NCBI GenBank assembly: GCA_903908265.1
Contig: CAIVRI010000080.1
Location: 1 to 64,000 of the forward strand
Direction: 5' to 3'
Source: an uncultured Pseudomonadota bacterium
GTDB lineage: Bacteria; Pseudomonadota; Gammaproteobacteria; Steroidobacterales; Steroidobacteraceae
DNA length: 64,000 nt
Of the stretch, positions 47,601-55,389 are shown piece after piece. The notes below the pieces were generated by a model. The model made no database searches and was not told where the DNA came from. It saw only the letters and a program-made list of their open reading frames with translations. Made by a program: the position numbers and the translations under genes. Within the stretch, counting starts at the first letter, position 1. Every line of letters begins with the position of its first letter.

Positions 47601-47641
47601 CCGTGTTCTACGACCCGCAGGGGGCACGCCTCAATGTCTAA
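44636..47641 (+). CDS. soxA: Sarcosine oxidase alpha subunit
   Basis: 1001 aa from the ATG at 44636, which overlaps the soxD stop; an upstream in-frame ATG at 44519 lies inside soxD and is not used. Domains: N-terminal ferredoxin-like fold (residues 15-100; QFTFDGRSYEGLAGDTLASALL), NAD-binding Rossmann domain (VLVVGAGPAGLAAAAAAAQSG, near 175), C-terminal GcvT/H4folate domain (from about 620; GMFDASTLGKIEVVGKDAAEF, FTGELGFEINVPAEYG). It takes up the C1 unit on H4folate. The soxG start lies within its last codons (8-bp overlap). Confidence 0.94.
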   Translation: MKARTTTGGRVDRSKKIQFTFDGRSYEGLAGDTLASALLANGVHLIGRSFKYHRPRGILGSGSEEPNALVTVTRDAARRTPNLRATQVEIYEGMTAESQNRWPSLEFDVGAINNLLSPMLPAGFYNKTFMWPRSWWFKVYEPKIRAAAGLGVAPTLPDPDRYAQQYVHCEVLVVGAGPAGLAAAAAAAQSGARVILCDEQAEMGGSLLSERSATIEGLPAMDWVAQTLASLRANPRVRVLARTTAFGYFPHNHVGLSERLTEHLATTPANLPRERLWQVRASEVVLATGGIERPLIFPGNDIPGVMLAAAARTYANRYGVRVGERIAVLAGSDAAFEAAVDLSATGATVAVIADVRPVGSIDGPGYAAAKSARLRILPNATALGVTGKLRVEGLQLGLIGADGQVVAGNTIACDTIVMSGGYTPSVHLHSQSRGKLSYDETLGAFLPAATVERTRSAGFSRGVSGLAAALNDGATAGAAAAAAAGLHTTAAPLSASSLDAGLAGQPGALPQLAGLIPPKKAFVDFQNDVTTRDIALAQREGFESIEHIKRYTTTGMATDQGKTSGLNALGIVAATSNRRLAEVGLTTYRMPYTPVTFGAFAGAARGEQFDPVRRTPSHDWAVARGGVFEDVGNWKRTRYFPIGSEDMDAAVHRECLGVRNSVGMFDASTLGKIEVVGKDAAEFLNRFYVNNWTSLGVNRSRYGILCRDDGFVYDDGVIVRLADDRFHVTTTTGGAARVFGMMEDYIQTEWQDLSVWITSTTEQWAVVAVQGPKAREVLAKVVTNVDLSAAALPHMGVAHGQIGGIPVILMRVSFTGELGFEINVPAEYGTDLWEAIYAAGQEFAITPYGTEAMHVLRAEKGYIIVGQDTDGTLTPDDAGVAWAIGKTKRDFVGKRGMERPALKAANRKQLVGLLTADPAVVLEEGAQVVLEPNRPIPFAMIGHVTSSYFSATLGRSIAMAVVEGGRSKMDQTLHVAMPGGDIPVKVVSTVFYDPQGARLNV

Positions 47642-48176
47642 TTTAACCCGACGATCACCGCGCATCGACGCGACCCCTTGGCTCGAGGCACTGCCCGCGA
47701 TGACGCGACTGAGCTTTCGCGGTGGGCCGGATGCGAGCGCTGCCGCCGCGCGCGGCTTCGGCGTCGCGTTGCCCACTGCAGCCTGTCGCGCGAACGCCGT
47801 CGGCCCACGGGCCGCGCTGTGGATGGGCCCTGACGAGCACCTACTACTGGCACCACTGACCGACAGTGCGGCCCTACGCGTTGCGCTCGCCGAAGCGTTA
47901 GGGCAGACGCCCCACTCTATTGTCGATATCGGGCATCGCCAGGTGGCGTTCTTAGTAAAGGGCCCACAAGCCGAGTGGTTACTGGGCACCGGCTGCCCGT
48001 TGGACCTCGATCTCGGGGCCTTTCCGGTCGGCATGTGCACACGGACCGTGTACATGAAGTCTGAGATTTATTTGTGGCGGACGGCAGCGGACGTGTTCCA
48101 TCTCGAAACATGGCGCTCGTTCACGCCTTACGTCGTCGACATGCTGATTGACGCGGCGCAGGAGTTGGTGGCTTGA
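47634..48176 (+). CDS. soxG: Sarcosine oxidase gamma subunit
   Basis: 180 aa. Matches the SoxG subunit: RLSFRGGPDASAAAARGFGVALP, ALWMGPDEHLLLAP, VDIGHRQVAFLVKGPQAEWLLGTGCPLDL and YLWRTAADVFHLETWRSF. It stabilises the alpha-beta core. Overlaps soxA by 8 bp and the next gene by 1 nt, so the transcription unit continues into the PotF-like gene. Confidence 0.92.
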   Translation: MSNLTRRSPRIDATPWLEALPAMTRLSFRGGPDASAAAARGFGVALPTAACRANAVGPRAALWMGPDEHLLLAPLTDSAALRVALAEALGQTPHSIVDIGHRQVAFLVKGPQAEWLLGTGCPLDLDLGAFPVGMCTRTVYMKSEIYLWRTAADVFHLETWRSFTPYVVDMLIDAAQELVA

Positions 48177-49300
48177 TGCGCCGCCGCGACCGGGCGGGGA
48201 TACACTGGTCCCTCCCGATCGCGGCATTCTGCAGCGTCCTCGCCGTACTGGCCGGGTGCGGCTCTAAGGAACCAGAACCCCGTACCGTGAGCGTGTACAA
48301 CTGGGCTGATTTCATCGGCAAACACACGCTGCAAGATTTTGAACAGCAGACCGGTATTAAAGTCGATTACGACACCTTTGATGCAGACTCCACCGTGGAA
48401 GCCAAAATGTTGGCAGGCGGATCGGGCTACGACGTCGTCGAAACCTCGACCTTGCTGTTCAGTCGCCAGATCAAGGCCGGCGCCTACCTGAAGCTGGACC
48501 GCTCCAAGCTGAGGGGCCTTGAGAATATCGATCCGAAAATCCTCGCGTTGTACGCCCAATTTGACCCGGGCAACGAGCATGCGGTGCCGTATCTGCATTC
48601 GCTGAACGGCTTCGCCTACAACGTCAAAAAAATTCGCGAGCGCATGCCCCACGCCCCTGTCGACAGTCTGAAGATGATTTTCGACCCAGAAATTGCCAGC
48701 AAGTTTGCCGATTGCGGCATCACCTTCTTGGACTCCTCGCGCGACGTGCTGCAGCTAGCGCTTGTCTATCTCGGGATAGATCCCAATTCAACGCGCCGGG
48801 AGGACTTCCGAGCCGCGGAAGCGCTGATTCTCAAGGTCAGGCCCTATATCCGCACCTTCGACTCCTCGGAGTACATCAATTCCCTCGCCAACAGCGAGAC
48901 GTGCATCGCCATGGGTTGGTCTAGCGACTACGCGACGGCGATCGCGCGGACCCGCGCGGCCGGAGTCAAACTGGACCTCGCGTTCACAATTCCAACAGAA
49001 GGCTCCAATGCAGACTATTCAGCCTTCCTGATTCCAACCGATGCACCCCACGTCAGCGAAGGTTACGAGTTCCTTAACTTCATTTTGAAGCCAACGACCA
49101 TTGCCGCGATCACCAACGACATCTTCTACGGCAACGACAATCGGGCTGCAGACGCGTTGGTGAATCCAGCGATACGGCGCAATCCGGTGGTCTATCCACC
49201 CCCAGAGCTCGAGCGCCGCACCTTCTTATCGGCGGAAGTCAGCCCGGCCACCGAGCGACTGCTCACGCGCTCGTGGACGCGCATTAAAACCGCGTTGTAG
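48176..49300 (+). CDS. PotF/PotD-type polyamine-binding lipoprotein
   Basis: 374 aa from the ATG at 48176 (overlapping the soxG stop). N-terminal hydrophobic stretch with lipobox LAVLAGC at about residue 29, so it should be lipid-anchored in the periplasm. The mature part is a spermidine/putrescine-type solute-binding protein: TVSVYNWADFIGKHTLQDFEQQ, KMLAGGSGYDVVETS, AVPYLHSLNGFAYN, AMGWSSDYATAIAR, IPTEGSNADYSAFLIP. No permease or ATPase gene is nearby. The typical ligand is putrescine or spermidine, but fusion to the sox operon suggests binding of a methylated amine, or sensing. Confidence 0.88.
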   Translation: MRRRDRAGIHWSLPIAAFCSVLAVLAGCGSKEPEPRTVSVYNWADFIGKHTLQDFEQQTGIKVDYDTFDADSTVEAKMLAGGSGYDVVETSTLLFSRQIKAGAYLKLDRSKLRGLENIDPKILALYAQFDPGNEHAVPYLHSLNGFAYNVKKIRERMPHAPVDSLKMIFDPEIASKFADCGITFLDSSRDVLQLALVYLGIDPNSTRREDFRAAEALILKVRPYIRTFDSSEYINSLANSETCIAMGWSSDYATAIARTRAAGVKLDLAFTIPTEGSNADYSAFLIPTDAPHVSEGYEFLNFILKPTTIAAITNDIFYGNDNRAADALVNPAIRRNPVVYPPPELERRTFLSAEVSPATERLLTRSWTRIKTAL

Positions 49301-49647
49301 GCATCTAAGGGCAGGAGGCTCTCTTGGACACCATTGCCCTAGCCGCCAAAAACTAACCCGAGGCTGCTCACCACTTGGCTCGCCCGTGCACCCAAGCCCG
49401 AGTTCTAGCCGGCTACCGTGGGTTCCCTGCACGTCTGGGCCGAACGCAGACTGCGCGCTCGGCGAGATGTCCAGACGAGGAAGGATCTTGGCCATCGCAG
49501 TTCCTCTGGCTACGTCAGTGACGACGTCACACCCACACGGACTGCAACACGAGCAAAGAAGTCCTACTACACAACAAAGCCACGTGAACCAACGGCACGG
49601 AAAACCCATTTAGGCGCCGCCTCCCGTGAGGCGGCGTCAAGGGACTT
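49301..49647. other. Intergenic region between the PotF-like gene and the DMGDH-like gene copy 2
   Basis: 347 bp between two convergent units. The plus-strand frames in it (for example 49386-49613) lack any family feature. Apart from the hairpin at 49613-49638, I see no gene or repeat. Confidence 0.5.
49613..49638 (-). terminator. Terminator hairpin after the DMGDH-like gene copy 2
   Basis: Perfect 9-bp stem CGCCGCCTC/GAGGCGGCG with a 4-nt loop, extended by a G-U and a G-C pair, 10 bp after the minus-strand stop. On that strand it is followed by a TTTT run some nucleotides later. It may also stop transcripts from the left. Confidence 0.6.
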
Positions 49648-52071
49648 TCAGTCACGCAACCGCGCATTGGTCGGATCGTACAACGGTTCCACGCCGACAA
49701 CCGCTCGGCGACGCTCACCGAGCACTTCGATGGTCAGTTCCCGACCGGGCACCGCAAGATCCGTCCGCACGTACGCCAGGGCAATACTCTTCTGGATGCG
49801 GTAACCGAACCCACCCGAGGTGACCAATCCCACCACCTCATCGCCGTCATAGACGATGGAGACCGCAGACGCATCGGCGTCGGCCGCATCCACGATGAGC
49901 GGGACAAAGCGCTCAGGCAGGCCCTTCTCGATCCATTGCTTGAGCGCAGGCTGGCCGATAAAGCCACCCGCTTTGTCGATCTTCACAAAGCGATCCAACG
50001 AGGCCATGAAGGGGGTGTAATCGGTAGTGAGATCCGCCTTCCAGGAGCGATAGCACTTCTCCAACCGCAGGCTGTCCATTGCGTACAAGCCAAAGTCCGC
50101 GATACCGAACGCCGCGCCGGCTTCGAACAGCAGGTCGTACACGGAGGCCACGTGCTCGGACGGAATGTGCAACTCCCAACCCAGTTCACCGACGTAATTG
50201 ACGCGGAAGGCCAATGCCTTGGTGTAACCGATTTCGATCGTCCGTACCGTGAGCCAAGGGAAGGCTGGGTTCGACAGATCCGTTTTCGTGAGTTGGGCGA
50301 GCACATCGCGCGAGCGCGGACCGACGAGGATTAAGGTGCCGTAGCGCGCAGTTTCATTGGAGATCCTGACCGAACCATCGCTCGGCAGATGCGCATGCAA
50401 CCAATGCAAGTCATGGCGCTCGCCCGAGGCGGCACTGATCAGCCAGTACTTGCCTTGGCCGAGGTTCGTGACCGTCATTTCGGTGACGATGCCGCCACTC
50501 GGAGCGAGGAAGTAATTTAGCGCCGTGCGCCCTTCCTTCGGCAAGACACCCGTGATCATGCCGTCAATCCAGGCGCCGGCACCCGCGCCCGTCACTTCAA
50601 ACTTGGTGAAGCCCGGCAGGTCGAGCACGGCCACGCGCTGCTCCACTGCAGCGCACTCGCGTTGCACGGCCTCATGCCAGTGACAACGGCGGAACGACGT
50701 ATCGGTGCCGCCCTTATCGCCAGGCTGCGCGAAATACACGGCGCGCTCCCAACCACCGCGGGCACCGAACTGCGCGCCCTTCGCTTTGAGGCGGTCATAC
50801 AGTGGCGAAGCCTTGGCCGGGCGTCCCCCGGGACGCTCTTCCTGCGGGTAGCCAATCCCGTACTCGTGCTGATAGGTCTCGATGGCTTTGGCCAACGTGA
50901 ATTTTTGGTTGGCGTGCTCGAGATAGCGCCGATGGTCGAACGGCCACATGTCCCACTCGGGATGGCCATTGACGACCCACTCGGCAATCGACTTGCCGGC
51001 CCCGCCCGCTTGCGCGATACCAAAAGTGAAGGCGCAGCAGTGGTAGAAATTCTTCAAGCCCGGTGCCGGACCCATGAGCGGGTTACCGTCAGGGGCATAC
51101 GGGATCGGTCCGTTAATAACGGTCTTGATGCCAACGCTACCGAGGATGGGGACTTGGATGATCGCCCGTTCGATGTAGTCGCCCAAGCGGTCCAGATCAT
51201 CCTCGAACAACTGGTTTGCGAACTCCTCGGGCACGCCATCGAGCCAATGCGCGCGGGCTTCCCACTCATAGGGCCCGAGCAGCAAGGAGTGACGCTCCTG
51301 TCGCAAGTAGTAACTCACGTCCGGGTCCCGCACGAGCGGCAGACGCTCGGTGCCGCGTGCCACCAACTCCGGAATATCTTCGGTCACCATGTACTGGTGC
51401 GACAGCGTCACGATCGGCAGGTACTCGCCGACCATCGCCGCGATCTCACCGCCGCGGTAGCCGGCTGCGTTAATGACCGACTCGGCCACGATGTCGCCCT
51501 TGTTGGTGAGGATCTTCCATTCGCCGGAGGCGGTCTTCTCGATCCCGGTGACCTTGGTATTGCGATAAATCTCTGCACCCTTATCGCGCGCGCCTTTGGC
51601 CAACGCTTGGGTCAGCTGTGCAGGGTCGATATCCCCATCATACGGATCGTAAAGCGCGGCTTTGATATCGGACACATTCATGAACGGGTGCATTTTGGCC
51701 ACGTCGGAAGGGGTCATGAACTCAAATTCAATGCCCTGTGCGCGCGCTTGCGAGACGACGTGCTTGAACTCGTCGACACGATCGTGCTCGTGTGCAATAC
51801 GGATGCTGCCGGTAACGTGATAATTGATGTCGTAGCCGGTCTTCTTGGCCAAATCGGCGTACAGCTTGGTCGAATGCCGCTGCAGCTTGATCGTATTCCA
51901 AGAGGTCGAAAAGTTAGGGCAATTGCCGGCCGCATGCCAGGTCGACCCGGCGGTCAGTTCATCTCGCTCGATCAGCACGACATCCGTCACCCCCAATTCG
52001 GTCAGGTGATAGAGGGCGCTGGCGCCAACGGCGCCGCCACCAATGATTACGACACGTGCATGGGTTTTCAT
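49648..52071 (-). CDS. FAD-dependent dimethylglycine/sarcosine dehydrogenase-like protein with GcvT domain, copy 2
   Basis: 807 aa; GGAGA about 8 nt before the ATG. DAO domain: [43 protein letters not shown] (the WH pair of the DMGDH FAD site). The C-terminal GcvT domain has GFTKFEVTGAGAGAWIDGM, NYVGELGWELHIPSEHV and VGLVTSGGFGYRIQKSIALAYV. Shares its first eight residues (MKTHARVV) and overall layout with the copy at 40631 but differs after the FAD site, suggesting another N-methyl substrate. Follows copy 3 by 54 bp in one minus-strand operon under an XRE-cupin regulator. Confidence 0.87.
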   Translation of the reverse strand: MKTHARVVIIGGGAVGASALYHLTELGVTDVVLIERDELTAGSTWHAAGNCPNFSTSWNTIKLQRHSTKLYADLAKKTGYDINYHVTGSIRIAHEHDRVDEFKHVVSQARAQGIEFEFMTPSDVAKMHPFMNVSDIKAALYDPYDGDIDPAQLTQALAKGARDKGAEIYRNTKVTGIEKTASGEWKILTNKGDIVAESVINAAGYRGGEIAAMVGEYLPIVTLSHQYMVTEDIPELVARGTERLPLVRDPDVSYYLRQERHSLLLGPYEWEARAHWLDGVPEEFANQLFEDDLDRLGDYIERAIIQVPILGSVGIKTVINGPIPYAPDGNPLMGPAPGLKNFYHCCAFTFGIAQAGGAGKSIAEWVVNGHPEWDMWPFDHRRYLEHANQKFTLAKAIETYQHEYGIGYPQEERPGGRPAKASPLYDRLKAKGAQFGARGGWERAVYFAQPGDKGGTDTSFRRCHWHEAVQRECAAVEQRVAVLDLPGFTKFEVTGAGAGAWIDGMITGVLPKEGRTALNYFLAPSGGIVTEMTVTNLGQGKYWLISAASGERHDLHWLHAHLPSDGSVRISNETARYGTLILVGPRSRDVLAQLTKTDLSNPAFPWLTVRTIEIGYTKALAFRVNYVGELGWELHIPSEHVASVYDLLFEAGAAFGIADFGLYAMDSLRLEKCYRSWKADLTTDYTPFMASLDRFVKIDKAGGFIGQPALKQWIEKGLPERFVPLIVDAADADASAVSIVYDGDEVVGLVTSGGFGYRIQKSIALAYVRTDLAVPGRELTIEVLGERRRAVVGVEPLYDPTNARLRD

Positions 52072-52125
52072 ATTGTTGTCTCCGTGGCGCGCATGGCGCC
52101 GCTGGTTTCCGAGTGCATTAAGTAT

Positions 52126-54585
52126 TTAAGCCTTGATCCGTTCATTCTTCGGGTCGTAGAGGGGTTCAAGTTGGACCCGCGCCGTATAGCGCTTGCAGGC
52201 CACTTCCACCTCCCACACACCCTGCGAGAGCCATTCTTTGGTCACCCCGGTGGCGCAGCCCACAAAGCCCATGCCAATCGACTTAGCGAGCCGATGCCCC
52301 CAGGCACCGGAGCGAATGGAGCCCACAATGATCCCATCTTTGAGAATCGGTTCTTCGTGGTACATCAGTGGCGCCGCGGCGGAGTCATCCTCCAGAACGA
52401 CCTGAATCAGCCGCTTAGTCGGCGTGCCCTTGGCGCGATGCGCAAGCAATGCATCCCGTCCGATGAAGCCGCCCGCTTTGTCCCACGCGACCGTGAAGGA
52501 CAGACCCGACTCCATCGGCGTGTCTTCATCGGCGATGTCATGACCCCAACTGCGATAGCCCTTTTCGACACGGCACGCTGCCATGGAATGGTAACCGGCA
52601 TGCTTGAGGCCAAATGCATCGCCGACCGCAATAATGCGCTCGTACACATCGAGAATGTGCTCGGACGAGACGTACAGTTCCCAACCTAACTCACCCACAT
52701 AGGTGATGCGACTCGCACGCACCGTCGCATAGCCAATCTCAACTTCGCGCGACCATGCGAATGGATGCGCAGCGTTGGAAAAGTCCTCGCCAGTCAGCTT
52801 TTCCAGTAGCGGGCGACTGTTCGGGCCCATCAGACCGAGCATCGCGATACCGGGCGTCACATCCGTGATCCAGCAATTGGTCAAGGCCAACGCGACACGG
52901 TGCTTGCGCAGCCAGGCCAGATCACGGGTTTGGCACGCGGCGGCCGTCACCACCATGAACTCCTCTTGCGCCAGTCGCGTAATGGTCAAGTCGGCTTCGA
53001 TACCCGCCAGTGGATTCAGCCACTGCGTGTACACGAGCTTGCCGGGCGCCACGTCCATTTTGGCGGTCGATAACTGATCAAGCAGCGCAAGCGCGTCAGG
53101 GCCCTGCACCAAGAACTTCGCAAAGCAAGTTTCGTCGTACAGGCCTACGGCATCGCGGACCGCTTCGCATTCCGCGCGACAGGCGTTGAACCAATTCTGG
53201 CGACCGTAGGAGTACTCGTACTTCGGTTGGGAGCCGGGCTCTGCATACCAGTTGGGGCGCTCCCAGCCCGCCAGTTCGCCCATACAGGCACCCGCAGCAA
53301 TCAAGCGATCATGCAAGGGCGTACGGCGGGAATTGCGGGCCGTCTCGTACTGGTAATACGGCCAGTGCATCGCATACAGCAGACCCAAGGTCTCGACGGT
53401 ACGGTCGTAGAGATATTTACGGTTCTTCTGGAACGGCTGGATGCGACGGACATCCACGTCCGCAAGATCCATGGGCGGCCTGCGATGGACGATCCAATCG
53501 GCGAGCACCTTGCCTGCGCCACCGCTACCGGCAATACCCACTGAATTGAAGCCCGTGGCGAGGAACAGGTCTTTTACCTCCGGCGTTTCACCAATGTAAT
53601 AGCGGTCATCCGGCGTAAAGCTCTCCGGGCCATTGAAGAACAACTGAATGCCGGCATCGGCGAGTTTCGGCACGCGCTTGATCGCCATGTTCATAATCGG
53701 TTCGAAGTGATCGTAGTCTTCGGGCAGCGAATCGAAGCAAAAGTCCTCCGGAATACCGTGCATGCCCCAGGGCTTTGAGATCGGTTCGAAGCAGCCCATC
53801 AGAATCTTGCCCGCGTCTTCTTTGTAATATGCGCATTCGTCCGGGACGCGCAGCACTGGCAGGTTCGCAGGCACCCCTTCGAGCGGCTCGGTCACAATGT
53901 AGAAGTGTTCGGCGGCGTGTAGCGGCACGGCGACGCCGACATCCGACGCCAATCGATGCGACCACATCCCACCGCAGAGGACGACGGTATCGGCGCGAAT
54001 CACACCGTCCTCGGTTTCGACACCGCAAGCACGCCCGTTCTCCACCAAGATCTTGGTGACCTTGGTGTTCTCAAGGATCTTCGCGCCGCGCATCTTGGCG
54101 CCCTTGGCGAGCGCCTGCGTCACATCGATCGGGTTGGTCTGTCCATCTTTGGCGATGAAAATCCCACCAACCACGTCCGTGAGATCCAGTAGTGGCCACT
54201 TGGACTGGATGTCGGACGGTGTCAGCAGATCGACCTCGAGGCCAAAGCACTTGCCCATCGACATGCCACGCTTCAACTCTTCGAAGCGCGCTTCGGTCTT
54301 GGCGACACTGACCGAACCATTCTGCTTAAAGCCCGTGGCCTGACCGGTCTCGGCTTCGAGCGAGCCGTACAGACTGGCGGTGTACTTCGCCAACTCGGTG
54401 AGATTGCGAGTCGCCCGCAATTGGCCCACCAGGCCTGCGGCATGCCAAGTGGTACCACAGGTCAGTTGTTTGCGTTCCAACAGCACGACGTCGGTGACGC
54501 CAATCTTGGTGAGGTGGTACGCCACCGAGCAACCGGCCACACCACCACCGATGATCACGACATTTGCATGGGAGGGAAGCGACAT
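52126..54585 (-). CDS. FAD-dependent dimethylglycine/sarcosine dehydrogenase-like protein with GcvT domain, copy 3
   Basis: 819 aa from the ATG at 54585 (MSLPSHANVVIIGGGVAGCSVAYHL, then LTCGTTWHAAGLVGQLRATRN with the FAD-binding WH). The DAO half reaches about residue 395. FAO_M and GcvT parts follow (RITYVGELGWELYVSSEHILDVYERI, GSIRSGAWGHRLAKSIGMGFV). GTTWHAAG-LRAT resembles sarcosine dehydrogenase and the GlpO-like DMGDH of bacteria more than the AGSTWH version of copies 1 and 2. Between the regulator gene (29 bp) and copy 2. Confidence 0.87.
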   Translation of the reverse strand: MSLPSHANVVIIGGGVAGCSVAYHLTKIGVTDVVLLERKQLTCGTTWHAAGLVGQLRATRNLTELAKYTASLYGSLEAETGQATGFKQNGSVSVAKTEARFEELKRGMSMGKCFGLEVDLLTPSDIQSKWPLLDLTDVVGGIFIAKDGQTNPIDVTQALAKGAKMRGAKILENTKVTKILVENGRACGVETEDGVIRADTVVLCGGMWSHRLASDVGVAVPLHAAEHFYIVTEPLEGVPANLPVLRVPDECAYYKEDAGKILMGCFEPISKPWGMHGIPEDFCFDSLPEDYDHFEPIMNMAIKRVPKLADAGIQLFFNGPESFTPDDRYYIGETPEVKDLFLATGFNSVGIAGSGGAGKVLADWIVHRRPPMDLADVDVRRIQPFQKNRKYLYDRTVETLGLLYAMHWPYYQYETARNSRRTPLHDRLIAAGACMGELAGWERPNWYAEPGSQPKYEYSYGRQNWFNACRAECEAVRDAVGLYDETCFAKFLVQGPDALALLDQLSTAKMDVAPGKLVYTQWLNPLAGIEADLTITRLAQEEFMVVTAAACQTRDLAWLRKHRVALALTNCWITDVTPGIAMLGLMGPNSRPLLEKLTGEDFSNAAHPFAWSREVEIGYATVRASRITYVGELGWELYVSSEHILDVYERIIAVGDAFGLKHAGYHSMAACRVEKGYRSWGHDIADEDTPMESGLSFTVAWDKAGGFIGRDALLAHRAKGTPTKRLIQVVLEDDSAAAPLMYHEEPILKDGIIVGSIRSGAWGHRLAKSIGMGFVGCATGVTKEWLSQGVWEVEVACKRYTARVQLEPLYDPKNERIKA

Positions 54586-54614
54586 AGAGTCCTGCCTTGA
54601 GGGAATCGGTAAGT

Positions 54615-55235
54615 TCAATACAAAGGCGGCGCAATCACCCAGAGCGAGACGGACTCCTCGCTACCGGTATTGCAGGCCGTAAAGGGTTCGCCGCGACCGA
54701 TGCGAAAACTGTCGCCGGCTTTAAGCAAGAACAAGCGATCGCCAACGCGCAATTCCAGTTCGCCCGACAAAATGACACCGGACTGCTCGGCCATGCGCGA
54801 GACTTGGACGTCACCACTGCGCGCACCCGCAGCGAAGCGACTCATGATCAATTCGGCTTCGCCGTTCAGCGTCGGCGAGAGCAACTCTTCCTCGATACCC
54901 GTACCGGGAAAGTCCAGACGCCGCCGATGCTCGCGCCGGACTACGTAACCGTGCTCGCTCGGCTCGCGCGGGTCATAGCCTTGGAAAAACCAACTGATGC
55001 TGACGCCGAGCGCATCGCTGATGGATTTGAGCGTGGAAATCGAAATTTCCGAGCGGCCGCGCTCGATCTGGCTCACATAGCCGATGGACTTACCAATCGC
55101 CTGCGCCAGTTCCGCGAGGCGCATGCGTCGCGCCTCGCGCAAGTCCCGAATCTGCGCACCCAAAGGACTCGGCTCGCGGGGCACGCGCGATACGGCCGGC
55201 ACCTCATCGAGTCGGGTCATCACGGGCGCGGGCAT
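54615..55235 (-). CDS. XRE-family regulator with C-terminal cupin domain
   Basis: 206 aa from the ATG at 55235, which has GGAGA 5 nt upstream; in-frame starts at 55262 and 55292 would lengthen it to 215 or 225 aa. HTH_3 at residues about 25-80 (IRDLREARRMRLAELAQAIG, YVSQIERGRSEISISTLKSISDALG) and a cupin at about 130-205 (SGVILSGELELRVGDRLFLLKAGDSFRI). This PuuR-like architecture senses small amines or their products. It heads the operon with two DMGDH-like genes, so it likely controls them. An imperfect dyad lies upstream at 55297. Confidence 0.85.
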   Translation of the reverse strand: MPAPVMTRLDEVPAVSRVPREPSPLGAQIRDLREARRMRLAELAQAIGKSIGYVSQIERGRSEISISTLKSISDALGVSISWFFQGYDPREPSEHGYVVRREHRRRLDFPGTGIEEELLSPTLNGEAELIMSRFAAGARSGDVQVSRMAEQSGVILSGELELRVGDRLFLLKAGDSFRIGRGEPFTACNTGSEESVSLWVIAPPLY

Positions 55236-55296
55236 GCCGTCTCCGGTGGCTTCGAGTTTCATAATTAAGTTTAACGCCGGCCTAACGTTCATGCGT

Positions 55297-55321
55297 GTGA
55301 AATTTATTCAATTTATTTCAC
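55297..55321. promoter_or_regulatory. AT-rich dyad GTGAAAT-N11-ATTTCAC upstream of the XRE-cupin gene
   Basis: Two perfect 7-bp arms separated by 11 AT-rich bases, about 60 bp before the preferred XRE-cupin start and about 70 bp before the divergent alcohol dehydrogenase. Position and symmetry fit an autoregulatory operator. A related GAAAT-rich dyad (AATTTC-N10-GAAATT on one strand) occurs upstream of mttB2 near 59240. Confidence 0.45.
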
Positions 55322-55389
55322 CAATAAGGCGCTTGTAGTCGACTGCGCTTGGCTCCTAGACTGACCCCAGACCGCCAGAGACCACCGCC

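Noticed and set aside
49386-49613. Small plus-strand frames after the PotF-like gene
   Set aside because: They overlap each other, have low-complexity Arg/Ser-rich translations and lack a plausible start; probably chance frames in GC-rich DNA.
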